Positions 16,403-25,642 are shown, counted from the first letter of the stretch. The stretch: DNA of 64,000 nucleotides from JANPIX01 sp031425195 (GCA_031425195.1 JANPIX010000011.1:62001-126000), one strand, 5' to 3'. Notes: a model not told the origin generated them from the sequence alone. Made by a program: numbers and translations.

Positions 16403-16564
16403 CTATCCACGTGCGCCGGACTTTGGGCGTTCGCCCCGGCATCGGTCAGAACAATAGCGCACCTCGTCCCACACCTTTTGCCATTTCTTGCGCCACTGGA
16501 ACGGCCGCCCACAGGTGGCACAGGTCTTGCTCGGCAGATCGGATTTGCGGATCTGTTTGGCCAT
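16403..16564 (-). CDS. DUF2256 small four-cysteine protein
   Basis: A 53-residue protein starting MAKQIRKSDLPSKTC. It has CATCGRPFQWRKKW and a second pair YCSDRC, i.e. a C-x2-C...C-x3-C zinc-ribbon-like arrangement, with the WRKKWQKVWDEVRYCS core that defines DUF2256. It begins 1 bp after the photolyase stop on the same strand, so the two are co-transcribed. Members of the family often neighbour photolyase/cryptochrome genes, but no function is established. It was found by translating the gap; it is shorter than usual gene-calling limits. Confidence 0.88.
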   Translation of the reverse strand: MAKQIRKSDLPSKTCATCGRPFQWRKKWQKVWDEVRYCSDRCRGERPKSGARG

Positions 16565-16565
16565 G

Positions 16566-18080
16566 TCAAAGATCGAACCTCAGTTGTGCATCGGCCGGAC
16601 GCGGCTTGGTGATCGGGTCACGCACAAAACGGCCGGTTCCGTCCTTGCGACTGGCGTGCTTTTTTGCGATCCGCGCCGCCTCGCCAGCAAATTGCGGTTC
16701 CTGCCGCAAACCCCAGACGGCATCGCGGGCGGCACGGGCGGCGACGGCAATGTCGACAACCGGCTCGGGATAGCGCCGCCCCAGCAGGGTTTGCGCGCCG
16801 GGCCACTTCCACGGCTCATGCAGAAACATGTCGGGCACGGGGGCCAGTTCCGGCACCCACCGCCGGGTGAAAATCCCGTCGGGGTCCTGGTCCAACCCCT
16901 GCTTGATCGGATTGTACATCCGGATGGTGTTGATCCCCGTTGTCCCCGACTGCATCTGAACCTGCGGCCAGTGGATGCCCGGATCATAGTCGGTGAATCG
17001 CCGCGCAAGCACCGCCCCCGTTGCGCGCCAATCGAGCCAAAGATGATAGGATGCAACGGACATCAGCATTGACCGCATCCGGAAATTGATCCACCCGGTT
17101 GCCCGCAAATACCGGATGCAGGCGTCGACAAAGGGCAAGCCCGTCTCACCCTCGGCCCAGGCGGCAAGCCGGGTGGCGTCCGGAACCGCAGGCCGCAGGT
17201 TTTCGGCGGCGCGGTGCAGGCAGCGGTTTTCGATCCCCGGCGCATCTTCAAGCTTTTGCGTGAAATGGTCGCGCCACGCCATCCTGCTTTGGAAACTCCG
17301 CAAGCTTGGCCCCCATCCGCCACCCGGCCGTTCGGCCTGACGGGCTGCCGTGGCCTGCACCACCTCGCGCCCCGAGATGGCCCCCACAGCCAGAAACGGC
17401 GACAGGCGCGAACAGGCCCGCTCGCCCGTCAGGGGCGAGGCCATCGCCGCACGGTAAGGCGCACCCCGGTGGTTCAGAAAACTGTCAAGTGTGGCCATCG
17501 CCTGATCCCGGCCACCGGCCTGCCCGTGCGGACACCGGTCGGGTGCAAGCCGCAGGGCACGCGCGTCGGGAATAGGGCCGGGTTCGATGTGCGGCACCGG
17601 CGTCAGTGCTGGCGGCGTTCCGGCCTGATCTGCAGCATAAAACGCATCCCGGCCGCGCGCCCACCCGTCGCGCGTGGGCATCCGCCGCACGACCCCGGTT
17701 TGCGGCAACTCATCCCACGTCACCCCGCAATCCCGCAACAGGGCACCCACCCGCACATCACGGCCATAGGTCCAAAGGTTGCCCGTTTCCTGATGGCTGA
17801 CCACACGCCCGATCCGGCACTGACGCAACAGCCTGCCGATAATCTCCACCGAATCGCCGGAGCGCACGACCAGCGGCGCGCCCAACCCCGCCAGATCGCG
17901 TCGCAGGTCTGTCAGACATTCCGCCGTAAAGGTCCATTGCCGGGCCGATGCGTCAGGCAACTGCCAATACTCGGGTTCCACGATGTAAAGCGGCAAGACG
18001 CTGCCCAAACCGGCCGCATGGGCCAGTGCCGGGTGGTCGGCAATGCGCAGATCGCGTTTGAACCAGACAAGAACATTCAT
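16566..18080 (-). CDS. Photolyase/cryptochrome family flavoprotein
   Basis: A 504-residue protein with an N-terminal antenna-type Rossmann domain (NVLVWFKRDLRIADHPAL) and a C-terminal helical FAD domain (SRLSPFLAVGAIS, MAWRDHFTQKLED, FVDACIRYLRATGWINFRMRS, RMYNPIKQGLDQDPDGIFTRRWVPEL). It should bind FAD and repair pyrimidine dimers with light, or sense blue light. The segment equivalent to the NNGGW of E. coli PhrB reads PGIHW, so the asparagine near flavin N5 is not conserved, while the neighbouring Trp is. It is co-transcribed with the DUF2256 gene. Substrate class (CPD, 6-4 or signalling) is unresolved. Confidence 0.88.
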   Translation of the reverse strand: MNVLVWFKRDLRIADHPALAHAAGLGSVLPLYIVEPEYWQLPDASARQWTFTAECLTDLRRDLAGLGAPLVVRSGDSVEIIGRLLRQCRIGRVVSHQETGNLWTYGRDVRVGALLRDCGVTWDELPQTGVVRRMPTRDGWARGRDAFYAADQAGTPPALTPVPHIEPGPIPDARALRLAPDRCPHGQAGGRDQAMATLDSFLNHRGAPYRAAMASPLTGERACSRLSPFLAVGAISGREVVQATAARQAERPGGGWGPSLRSFQSRMAWRDHFTQKLEDAPGIENRCLHRAAENLRPAVPDATRLAAWAEGETGLPFVDACIRYLRATGWINFRMRSMLMSVASYHLWLDWRATGAVLARRFTDYDPGIHWPQVQMQSGTTGINTIRMYNPIKQGLDQDPDGIFTRRWVPELAPVPDMFLHEPWKWPGAQTLLGRRYPEPVVDIAVAARAARDAVWGLRQEPQFAGEAARIAKKHASRKDGTGRFVRDPITKPRPADAQLRFDL

Positions 18081-18227
18081 AGAACAAGGAAATAGCGATC
18101 ATGCCGGATTCGTAAAGGGCTGATCGCCCGCAATCTGCGGCTTGGCGCGGGATTTGCCTTCCGGTGCCTCCGCCGCCGCCCCGGTTTGCCCCGGACGGCG
18201 CACATCACTTGGCCGATCGAAGGTAAT

Positions 18228-19910
18228 TCAGTTGCCCAGAATACCGGGCAACCGCAGACCGTGGTCCCGCGCGCAGTCCAGCGCGATGTCATAGCCCGCA
18301 TCGGCATGGCGCATGACCCCGGTCGCCGGGTCGTTCCACAGCACATTGGTCAAACGCCGCGCCGCGTCAGGTGTGCCATCCGCCACAATGACCATGCCCG
18401 AATGTTGCGAAAACCCCATGCCGACCCCGCCGCCATGATGGATCGACACCCAGGTGGCACCCGAGGCGGTGTTCAGAAGCGCGTTCAGAAGCGGCCAGTC
18501 GCTGACCGCGTCCGATCCATCCTGCATGCTTTCGGTTTCCCGGTTGGGGCTTGCCACCGATCCGCTGTCAAGATGGTCCCGGCCGATCACGATGGGGGCC
18601 TTCAATTCGCCCGATGCGACCATGTCGTTGAACATCAATCCCGCTCGGTGCCTGTCGCCCAGCCCGATCCAGCAGATCCGCGCCGGCAGGCCCTGAAACG
18701 CAATCCGTTCGGATGCCATGTCAAGCCAGCGGTGGAGATGGTCATTTTCAGGAAGCAACCGCTTCATCGCGGCATCTGTGGCGTGAATGTCGGCCGGGTC
18801 GCCTGACAGCGCACACCACCGGAACGGCCCGATCCCCCGGCAGAACAGCGGGCGAATGTAGGCGGGCACAAAGCCCGGAAAGGCAAAGGCGTTCTCCAAC
18901 CCTTCATCCTGTGCCACCTGCCGGATGTTGTTCCCGTAGTCGAGCGTGGGCACACCCGCGTTCCAGAAATCCACCATTGCGGCCACATGGGTGCGCATCG
19001 AAGCCCGCGCGGCACGCTCCACCGATTTCGGGTCCATCTCGCGCTTTGCCTTGGCCTCGGCCACCGTCCATCCTGACGGCAGATACCCGTTGAGCGGATC
19101 ATGCGCCGAGGTTTGGTCGGTCACGATATCGGGCCGCACACCGCCCGCCTTCATCCGCGCCGCCAGTTGCGGAAAGATGTCGGCGGCGTTGCCCACCAGT
19201 CCGACAGACTTTGCCAAACGCTGCGATGTCCAGTCCGCAATCATCGCCAGCGCTTCGTCCAGCGTATGAGCTTTGGCGTCCAAGTACCTGGTCCGGATAC
19301 GGAAATCGATCCGCGTCTCGTCACATTCCACGGCCAGACAACAGGCCCCGGCCATGACAGCCGCCAAAGGCTGCGCCCCGCCCATTCCGCCCAGACCCCC
19401 GGTCAGGATCCAGCGCCCCGTCAGGTTGCCATCGTAATGCTGACGGCCCGCCTCGGCAAAGGTTTCGAAAGTGCCCTGTACGATGCCTTGCGTGCCGATA
19501 TAGATCCACGACCCCGCCGTCATCTGGCCGTACATCGCCAGACCCTTCTTATCCAGTTCGTTGAAATGGTCCCATGTCGCCCAGTGTGGGACAAGATTGG
19601 AATTGGCAATCAGAACGCGCGGCGCATCCTTGTGGGTGCGGAAAATGCCCACAGGCTTGCCCGACTGGACAAGCAGCGTCTCATCTTCATTCAGGTCCTT
19701 CAGCGCCGCCACGATGCGATCAAAGTCCTCCCACGTCCGCGCCGCGCGCCCGATGCCGCCGTAGACGACAAGCTCGTGCGGGTTCTCGGCCACGTCCGGA
19801 TGCAGGTTGTTCATCAACATCCGCATCGGCGCTTCGGTCAGCCAGCTTTTGGCGGTGATCGTGGTGCCGGTGGCGGGATAGATGTCACGCATGTTGTGGC
19901 GGGTGTTCAT
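18228..19910 (-). CDS. hutU: Urocanate hydratase
   Basis: A 560-residue urocanase, converting urocanate to imidazolone propionate using tightly bound NAD+. Characteristic sequence includes VYGGIGRAARTWEDFDRIV, LIANSNLVPHWATWDHFNELD, GSWIYIGTQGIVQGT and GGLGGMGGAQPLAAVMAGA. The ATG at 19910 has a GAGG ribosome-binding site. It is the last gene of the hutI-hutH-hutU operon, starting 7 bp after hutH. Length and motifs are normal. Confidence 0.97.
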   Translation of the reverse strand: MNTRHNMRDIYPATGTTITAKSWLTEAPMRMLMNNLHPDVAENPHELVVYGGIGRAARTWEDFDRIVAALKDLNEDETLLVQSGKPVGIFRTHKDAPRVLIANSNLVPHWATWDHFNELDKKGLAMYGQMTAGSWIYIGTQGIVQGTFETFAEAGRQHYDGNLTGRWILTGGLGGMGGAQPLAAVMAGACCLAVECDETRIDFRIRTRYLDAKAHTLDEALAMIADWTSQRLAKSVGLVGNAADIFPQLAARMKAGGVRPDIVTDQTSAHDPLNGYLPSGWTVAEAKAKREMDPKSVERAARASMRTHVAAMVDFWNAGVPTLDYGNNIRQVAQDEGLENAFAFPGFVPAYIRPLFCRGIGPFRWCALSGDPADIHATDAAMKRLLPENDHLHRWLDMASERIAFQGLPARICWIGLGDRHRAGLMFNDMVASGELKAPIVIGRDHLDSGSVASPNRETESMQDGSDAVSDWPLLNALLNTASGATWVSIHHGGGVGMGFSQHSGMVIVADGTPDAARRLTNVLWNDPATGVMRHADAGYDIALDCARDHGLRLPGILGN

Positions 19911-19917
19911 CGAAACC

Positions 19918-21447
19918 TCACAAGGTGGGAAGGGAAATGCCGGTGGCCCGCGCAAGGCTGCCATCGGCAATCAGGCGGGCTGCGGCGGCAATGTCTGGAG
20001 CAAGGAACCTGTCATCGCCCAGCGTGGCCACACGTCCGCGCAGCGCCGCCAGCGCGCGGCACAGCGGCGCGGAACTTTGCAGCGGGGCGCGAAATTCGAT
20101 CCCCTGACCGGCGCACATCGCCTCGACACCCAGAATGACATTCAGGTTCCCCACCATCGCCGACAACCGCCGCGCGCCATGTGCGGCCATGCTGACATGA
20201 TCTTCCTGATTGGCGGATGTGGGCGTGCTGTCAGTTACGGTCGGATGCGCCAAATGCTTGTTTTCGCTCATCAACGCTGCAGTCGTGACTTCGGCGATCA
20301 TCAGGCCGGAATTCAGGCCGGGCCGGGGTGTCAGGAACGGGGGCAGATCGAACGACAGGTACGGGTCCACCATCAACGCCACCCGGCGCTGGGCAATCGC
20401 CCCGATTTCCGACACCGCAAGCGCGATCATGTCGGCGGCAAATCCAACGGGTTCCGCGTGGAAATTCCCCCCCGACACGATCTCGCCATCGTCGAGCACA
20501 AGGGGATTGTCGGTTGCGGCATTCGCCTCCACCTCCAGCGTCCCCGCAGCCATGCGTAGAACGTCCATCGCCGCCCCCGTCACCTGCGGCTGACACCGGA
20601 TGCAATAGGGGTCCTGCACCCGGGCGTCGCCTTCGCGGTGGCTTTCGCGGATCACCGACCCCTCCAAAAGTGCCCGCATCACAGCGGCTGCCTCGATCTG
20701 CCCGTTATGGCCGCGCAGCGCATGGATCTGCGGGTGCAGGGGTGCCGTGGACCCCATGATGGCATCGGTGGACATCGCACTCGTCACCAGCGCCGACTGG
20801 GCCGCCCGCCACGCGCCGAACAGGCCGACAAGAGCATAAGCCGTGGAAAACTGTGTGCCGTTGATCAGGGCAAGCCCCTCTTTCGGGCCAAGGACAACCG
20901 GCGTCAGACCAGCCGCGCGCAGCGCTTCAGCCCCCGGCAGGGTCAGGCCCTGATGCTGCGCCGACCCGTGCCCGATCATCACCGCCGCCATATGGGCCAA
21001 GGGTGCAAGATCACCCGATGCGCCGACAGACCCCTGTGCAGGGATGACAGGCATCACACCTTGGGCAATCATGCCTTCGATCAGGGCAATGATCTCCCAC
21101 CGCACCCCAGACGCCCCCCGGCCAAGCGACAAAAGTTTCAACACCATCATCAAACGCGTCACGTCACGGGGCATGGGATCACCCACCCCGCAGCAATGCG
21201 AAAGGATCAGGTTTTTTTGAAGCGTTTCAGTATCTTCAGGTGCAATCTTCAGGCTCGCCAGTTTGCCGAACCCGGTGTTCACGCCGTAAATCGCGTCTGT
21301 TCCCGCCGCTGCCCGTGCGATCCGCGCCGCCGCCACCAGCACGGCAGGTTTGGCCGACAGGTCAAGCGTCACTGGCGCGTCACCCCGCCAGATGCGTTCC
21401 AGTTGGGCAAGCGTCACATTGCCGGGCGTCAGGACTTCATTCGTCAC
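19918..21447 (-). CDS. hutH: Histidine ammonia-lyase (GTG start)
   Basis: A 509-residue histidase that deaminates histidine to urocanate. The MIO cofactor-forming Ala-Ser-Gly is in GSVGASGDLAPLAHMA, and the N-terminal catalytic Tyr is in IYGVNTGFGKLAS. The start is GTG at 21447, supported by GGAGG five bases upstream; the first residues are MTNEVLTPG. It overlaps the hutI stop by 11 bp, so the two are coupled. Confidence 0.97.
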   Translation of the reverse strand: MTNEVLTPGNVTLAQLERIWRGDAPVTLDLSAKPAVLVAAARIARAAAGTDAIYGVNTGFGKLASLKIAPEDTETLQKNLILSHCCGVGDPMPRDVTRLMMVLKLLSLGRGASGVRWEIIALIEGMIAQGVMPVIPAQGSVGASGDLAPLAHMAAVMIGHGSAQHQGLTLPGAEALRAAGLTPVVLGPKEGLALINGTQFSTAYALVGLFGAWRAAQSALVTSAMSTDAIMGSTAPLHPQIHALRGHNGQIEAAAVMRALLEGSVIRESHREGDARVQDPYCIRCQPQVTGAAMDVLRMAAGTLEVEANAATDNPLVLDDGEIVSGGNFHAEPVGFAADMIALAVSEIGAIAQRRVALMVDPYLSFDLPPFLTPRPGLNSGLMIAEVTTAALMSENKHLAHPTVTDSTPTSANQEDHVSMAAHGARRLSAMVGNLNVILGVEAMCAGQGIEFRAPLQSSAPLCRALAALRGRVATLGDDRFLAPDIAAAARLIADGSLARATGISLPTL

Positions 21448-22630
21448 GTCGGCCTCCGAAGATGCGGGCGAAAAGGGGCGTGCCGCTGATGCGATAGGCC
21501 AGTTCGGCAGGATGGTCCGCGTCCCAGATGGCAATATCGGCCCGCATACCGGGCGCGATGCACCCCCGATCAATCATCCCCAGGGCGCGCGCCGCACGCG
21601 CAGTTGTGCCCATAAGCGCCTCGGCCGGGGTCAGGCGAAACAGGGTGCAGGCCATGTTCATTGCCAACAACAGGCTGGTCATCGGCGACGACCCAGGATT
21701 GCAATCGGTGCTGACCGCCATCGGCACGCCCGCTTCGCGCAATCCCTGTATCGGCGGCAGCTGCGCCTCCCGCAGAGTATAAAACGCGCCGGGAAGGATC
21801 ACCGCCACCGTGCCCGCCATTGCCATGGCGTCGATGCCCGCCGGATCAAGATATTCCAGATGATCCGCCGACAGCGCCCCATGCCGTGCCGCAAGTGCGG
21901 CGCCGCCCAGATTGGACAGTTGTTCGGCATGCAGTTTGACCGACAGACCCAGCCCCCGCGCCACCCTGAACAGCCTGTCGATCTGCGTTGGCGAAAACGC
22001 GATGCCTTCGCAAAACCCGTCCACGGCGTCGATCAGCCCCTCCGCATGGCCTTGGTGCAGGCCGTGCAACACCACGTCGGTCAGATAGTCGTCGCTGCGG
22101 CCCGTATACCCGGGCGGCACGGCATGGGCGGCAAGATAGGTGGTGACAATCTCAACCGGGCGCAGTTGCGCAATCCGCCGCGCCACCCGCAGCATGCGAA
22201 GTTCGGTGTCCACGTCCAACCCATAGCCCGACTTGATCTCGATTGTCGCAACACCGCCCGCAATCATCTGGTCAATACGGGGCAGGGCCGCCGCCAGCAA
22301 CTGATCTTCGGTCGCGGCGCGGGTTGCGGTTACTGTCGACAGGATGCCCCCGCCCGCCCGCGCGATATCGGCATAACTCGCCCCCGACAGTCGCGTGTCA
22401 AACTCGGCGGCGCGGTGCCCGGCAAAAACCAGATGCGAATGGCAATCAATCAGGGCTGGCGTGACAAGCCGCCCCTCAACATCAATCGTTTCCCCATCAT
22501 CCGCACGCGCACGCAAATCCGCCATCGGCCCGGCCCAGACAATCCGATCGCCCTTCATCACCACGGCCGCATCCGGGATCAGCCCATAGCCGCCCGTCAT
22601 CGTGGCCAAGGTGGCATGGGTCAGAATCAT
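21437..22630 (-). CDS. hutI: Imidazolonepropionase
   Basis: A 397-residue amidohydrolase opening imidazolone propionate to N-formimidoylglutamate. Metal ligands are visible in DCHSHLVFAGHR and AVSTDCNPGSSP; EIKSGYGLD and KLHAEQLSNLGG are family signatures. It is the first gene of the minus-strand hut operon and diverges from hutF over a 73-bp gap containing a HutC-type palindrome. Confidence 0.97.
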   Translation of the reverse strand: MILTHATLATMTGGYGLIPDAAVVMKGDRIVWAGPMADLRARADDGETIDVEGRLVTPALIDCHSHLVFAGHRAAEFDTRLSGASYADIARAGGGILSTVTATRAATEDQLLAAALPRIDQMIAGGVATIEIKSGYGLDVDTELRMLRVARRIAQLRPVEIVTTYLAAHAVPPGYTGRSDDYLTDVVLHGLHQGHAEGLIDAVDGFCEGIAFSPTQIDRLFRVARGLGLSVKLHAEQLSNLGGAALAARHGALSADHLEYLDPAGIDAMAMAGTVAVILPGAFYTLREAQLPPIQGLREAGVPMAVSTDCNPGSSPMTSLLLAMNMACTLFRLTPAEALMGTTARAARALGMIDRGCIAPGMRADIAIWDADHPAELAYRISGTPLFARIFGGRRDE

Positions 22631-22661
22631 CGCGGTTTCGCTTGCTTTGGGTCGGGATGCG

Positions 22662-22685
22662 ATTATTATGTCTATACATAATAAT
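22662..22685. promoter_or_regulatory. HutC-type operator between hutI and hutF
   Basis: Arms ATTATTATGT and ACATAATAAT are perfect 10-bp inverted repeats around CTAT, with a TGTCTATACA core. GntR/HutC-type regulators bind short A/T-rich dyads of this kind. The site lies 18 bases before hutF and 31 bases before hutI, so a single HutC dimer site can control both operons, and the regulator gene is the last of one of them. Confidence 0.82.
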
Positions 22686-22703
22686 CCCTGTCAAGAGGTC
22701 GCC

Positions 22704-24074
22704 ATGACAGAACAGATCCTGTGGGCACAAACCGCCCTGTTGCCCGATGGTTGGGCCAACGGCGTGCGTGTGACTCTGCGGGACGGGCGGATTGCAGATG
22801 TTGTAATAGCCCCTGCCTCGGGCGGTGATCTTCGGGTGGACTGCCTTCTTCCCGCGCCCGCCAACCTGCATTCGCACGCCTTTCAACGCGCCATGGCGGG
22901 CATGACGGAACGCAAAGGTGCCAGCGGACAGGACAGTTTCTGGACATGGCGTGATCTGATGTACCGCTTTCTAGATCATCTGACGCCCGACGATGTGCAG
23001 GCGATTGCCGCCTTCGTGCAGATGGAAATGCTGGAGGCGGGCTTTGCCGCCGTGGCCGAGTTTCATTACCTGCATCATCAACCCGGCGGTGCTGCCTACG
23101 ATGATCCGGCAGAAATGGCGGCGCGGGTCGTGGCGGCGGCCGCTGTTACTGGCATCGGCCTGACGCTGCTTCCCGTGGCCTATGAACGCGGCGGCTGCGA
23201 CAACCGTGCCTTGTCTGCGGGGCAGCTTCGGTTTGGAAACGACCAAGACAGTTTTCTGCGCCTGTGGTCAAAGGCCGTCGATCACATGGACCATCTGCCG
23301 TCCGATGCGGTTTGCGGCATCGCCCCCCATTCGCTGCGCGCCGTGCGCCCCGAAACCCTTGCGGCGCTGCAACGGCATTCCCCGGATGCCCCGTTTCACA
23401 TGCACATCGCCGAACAGGTGGCCGAGGTGTCGGAACTGGTGGCCCATACCGGCGCGCGCCCAGTGGAATGGCTTTTGGCCAATGCCGATGTGACGGGGCG
23501 CTGGTGCCTGATCCACGCCACCCAGATGGACCCGGCGGAAACCCTTGCACTGGCTGCCAGCGGAGCTGTGGCAGGGCTTTGCCCGATCACCGAAAGCAAT
23601 CTGGGCGACGGCATTTTCGATGGCTTGCGCTGGCAGGGGGCGGGGGGTGCCTGGGGTGTCGGGTCCGACAGCAATGTGCGCATTTCGCTGACAGAAGAAC
23701 TGCGCACCTACGAATACGCGCTGCGCCTTGCCCACAAGGGCCGCGCGATGCTGGCCACCGACACAAGGTCAACGGGCAGGGTGCTCTTCGACGGTGCAGT
23801 CCACGGCGGCGCGCGCGCGGCGGGCCGGTTGTCGGGCGGTATCCGTGCGGGCGACTGGGCGGATCTTCTGGCACTTGACCGCACGCCTGTCGATCTGGCG
23901 GGGCGCGCAGGGGACGCCATCCTTGACGCATGGATCTTTGCGGACGGCGCGGGCGCGGTTGCGGACGTCTGGGCCGCCGGGCGGCATATGGTGACGGGCG
24001 GGCAGCACCGCGCCCGCCCCGCAATCGAAGCGGCCTACCGCCGTGTCATGGCCCGCCTGACCGGCATCCTGTGA
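22704..24074 (+). CDS. hutF: Formimidoylglutamate deiminase
   Basis: A 456-residue amidohydrolase-superfamily deiminase that converts N-formimidoylglutamate to N-formylglutamate and ammonia. It has the HxH metal motif in APANLHSHAFQRAMAGMTER, HMHIAEQVAEVSE, the metal-ligating H of LIHATQMDP and GVGSDSNVRISL. This marks the five-step hut route, which next needs HutG. ATG 22704 has an AGAGG ribosome-binding site; the stop overlaps the hutC start (TGATG). Confidence 0.95.
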   Translation: MTEQILWAQTALLPDGWANGVRVTLRDGRIADVVIAPASGGDLRVDCLLPAPANLHSHAFQRAMAGMTERKGASGQDSFWTWRDLMYRFLDHLTPDDVQAIAAFVQMEMLEAGFAAVAEFHYLHHQPGGAAYDDPAEMAARVVAAAAVTGIGLTLLPVAYERGGCDNRALSAGQLRFGNDQDSFLRLWSKAVDHMDHLPSDAVCGIAPHSLRAVRPETLAALQRHSPDAPFHMHIAEQVAEVSELVAHTGARPVEWLLANADVTGRWCLIHATQMDPAETLALAASGAVAGLCPITESNLGDGIFDGLRWQGAGGAWGVGSDSNVRISLTEELRTYEYALRLAHKGRAMLATDTRSTGRVLFDGAVHGGARAAGRLSGGIRAGDWADLLALDRTPVDLAGRAGDAILDAWIFADGAGAVADVWAAGRHMVTGGQHRARPAIEAAYRRVMARLTGIL

Positions 24075-24757
24075 TGACGGCGTGGGAGACGATCCGCGAA
24101 GAACTGCTGCGCCGTATCCGCGCGCGGGATTGGCTGCCGGGTGCCACCATTCCGGGCGAAGAGGCGCTGGCCATCGAATTCGGCGTGGCCCGCGCCACGA
24201 TGAACCGGGCGCTGCGCGATCTTGCCGATGCGGGTGTGCTGGAACGCCGCCGCAAGGCGGGCACGCGCGTGGCCCTGCACCCGGCCCGGCGCGCAAGGTT
24301 CGACATTCCGGTCATCCGGCTGGAGGTCGAGGCCGGGGGCAAGGTCCATGGCCTGCGCCTGCTCCATCAGGCGCTGGAACCCGTGCCCGCCGACATCGCA
24401 TTCCGCCTGCGTCTGCCCGCCGACTGCCGGTTCTGGCATCTGCAAACCCTTCACCTTGCCGACAGCGCCCCGCTGATGGTCGAAGATCGCTGGCTATCGC
24501 CCCATGTCCTGCCCGACCCGGCCCCCGATTTTGCGAAGGTTTCGGTGAATGAATGGCTGGTCGGCAATGTGCCTCTTGATACCGGCAGCATCGACTTTAC
24601 CGCCGCAAACGCGACAGAGGCCGAGGCGGCGCTGCTGGGCACCACCCCCGGAGCCGCCTTGTTCGTGGTAGAACGGATGACATGGACGGATGAACAAGCC
24701 GTCACCCATGTGCGGCTGGCCTATGCCCCGGGCTACCGGGTTCACACGCTTCTCTGA
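24074..24757 (+). CDS. hutC: Histidine utilisation repressor HutC
   Basis: A 227-residue GntR-family regulator with an N-terminal winged helix (WLPGATIPGEEALAIEFGVARATMNRALRDLADAGVLERRRKAGTRV begins at about residue 20) and a C-terminal UTRA ligand domain (FWHLQTLHLADSAPLMVEDRW, AEAALLGTTPGAALFVVERMTW). Urocanate is the inducer known for HutC. Translation is coupled to hutF. Its 3' end overlaps the convergent LysR gene by 16 bp. It most likely acts on the palindrome at 22662-22685. Confidence 0.93.
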   Translation: MTAWETIREELLRRIRARDWLPGATIPGEEALAIEFGVARATMNRALRDLADAGVLERRRKAGTRVALHPARRARFDIPVIRLEVEAGGKVHGLRLLHQALEPVPADIAFRLRLPADCRFWHLQTLHLADSAPLMVEDRWLSPHVLPDPAPDFAKVSVNEWLVGNVPLDTGSIDFTAANATEAEAALLGTTPGAALFVVERMTWTDEQAVTHVRLAYAPGYRVHTLL

Positions 24758-25614
24758 TCGGCCTGACGGCCCGTGATGTTGCGCTGCACGATCCGCGTCA
24801 GGCGGCGGTGCAAGGGGTTGATCCGGTTGCGCAGATGCGTCGCCGCATAGACCGGCTGGCGCAACACGGGCGCATCTTCCACCAGCGCAAACCGGCCCGT
24901 CTGCAGCATCGCGTTCAACGCAGGCTCGATCACATAACCCGCCCCGCCCATGGTGTTCAAAAGCGCCGTCACCGCCCCGCTTTGCCCAACCGACACCCGT
25001 GTTTCCCCCAGTTCGGGCAGAACCTCACGGTGCATCGCTTCGAACGCCGGAGAAAAATGCGCCATGACATAGCTTTCGGGGTCCAGATCGGCGCGGCGCG
25101 TGGCGCTTGAACTGATCATCCGGTAAGGAACCTCGCCCAGCGAGGTGAAATCAAGATCGGGATGCGGTTTTGGCGAAAACATCACCGCGAAATCCTGCGC
25201 GCCGGTCACAAGGTCGGCGCACATCTGGTTGGAATAATCCGGTTCGATGTAAAACGCAGTGTCGGGAAAACTGCGCCGGAAATCCGCAATCCACTGCCCG
25301 ATATATTGCGCGGCAAGGTCGTTCTGAATGCCAAGGCGCACTGCCGTGGCCGCCCCGCGCGGCACCTGAATACGCCGCCGCGCCTCGTTCCATTCATGGC
25401 GAAGCGTGCGGGCGTGTGCCTGAAAGCGCTGCCCCTCCACTGTCAGATCCGTCCCGGCGCGCGACCGTGTGAACAACCGCGCGTCAAGCGCCCCTTCCAG
25501 CGATGCGATCCGCGCTGACACCGTTGACTGTGTGATGCCAAGCCGTTCCGCCGTGCGGTTGAAACTCCGGCTTTCGCAAAGGTCCAGAAACGTATCCAGA
25601 AGATCAATCTGCAT
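24742..25614 (-). CDS. LysR-family regulator of the methylated-amine operon
   Basis: A 290-residue LysR-type protein. The N-terminal helix-turn-helix is DLLDTFLDLCESRSFNRTAERLGITQSTVSARIASLEGAL (split here by residues ~4-43) with the LFTRSRAG turn; the rest is the two-lobed effector domain. The ATG at 25614 fits the family; a very long open frame continues upstream but is antisense to other genes. It diverges from the demethylase operon beginning at 25723, and a perfect dyad lies 10 bases upstream of its start. It probably activates that operon in response to a methylated amine or its breakdown product (inference). Confidence 0.92.
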   Translation of the reverse strand: MQIDLLDTFLDLCESRSFNRTAERLGITQSTVSARIASLEGALDARLFTRSRAGTDLTVEGQRFQAHARTLRHEWNEARRRIQVPRGAATAVRLGIQNDLAAQYIGQWIADFRRSFPDTAFYIEPDYSNQMCADLVTGAQDFAVMFSPKPHPDLDFTSLGEVPYRMISSSATRRADLDPESYVMAHFSPAFEAMHREVLPELGETRVSVGQSGAVTALLNTMGGAGYVIEPALNAMLQTGRFALVEDAPVLRQPVYAATHLRNRINPLHRRLTRIVQRNITGRQADQRSV

Positions 25615-25623
25615 GGGGGCCCC

Positions 25624-25642
25624 TGATCGGATTTTCCGATCA
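25624..25642. promoter_or_regulatory. Candidate LysR operator
   Basis: TGATCGG-ATTTT-CCGATCA, a perfect 7-bp dyad with an inner A/T spacer. It contains the T-N11-A pattern typical of LysR sites and lies between the LysR start and the divergent operon. Confidence 0.65.
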
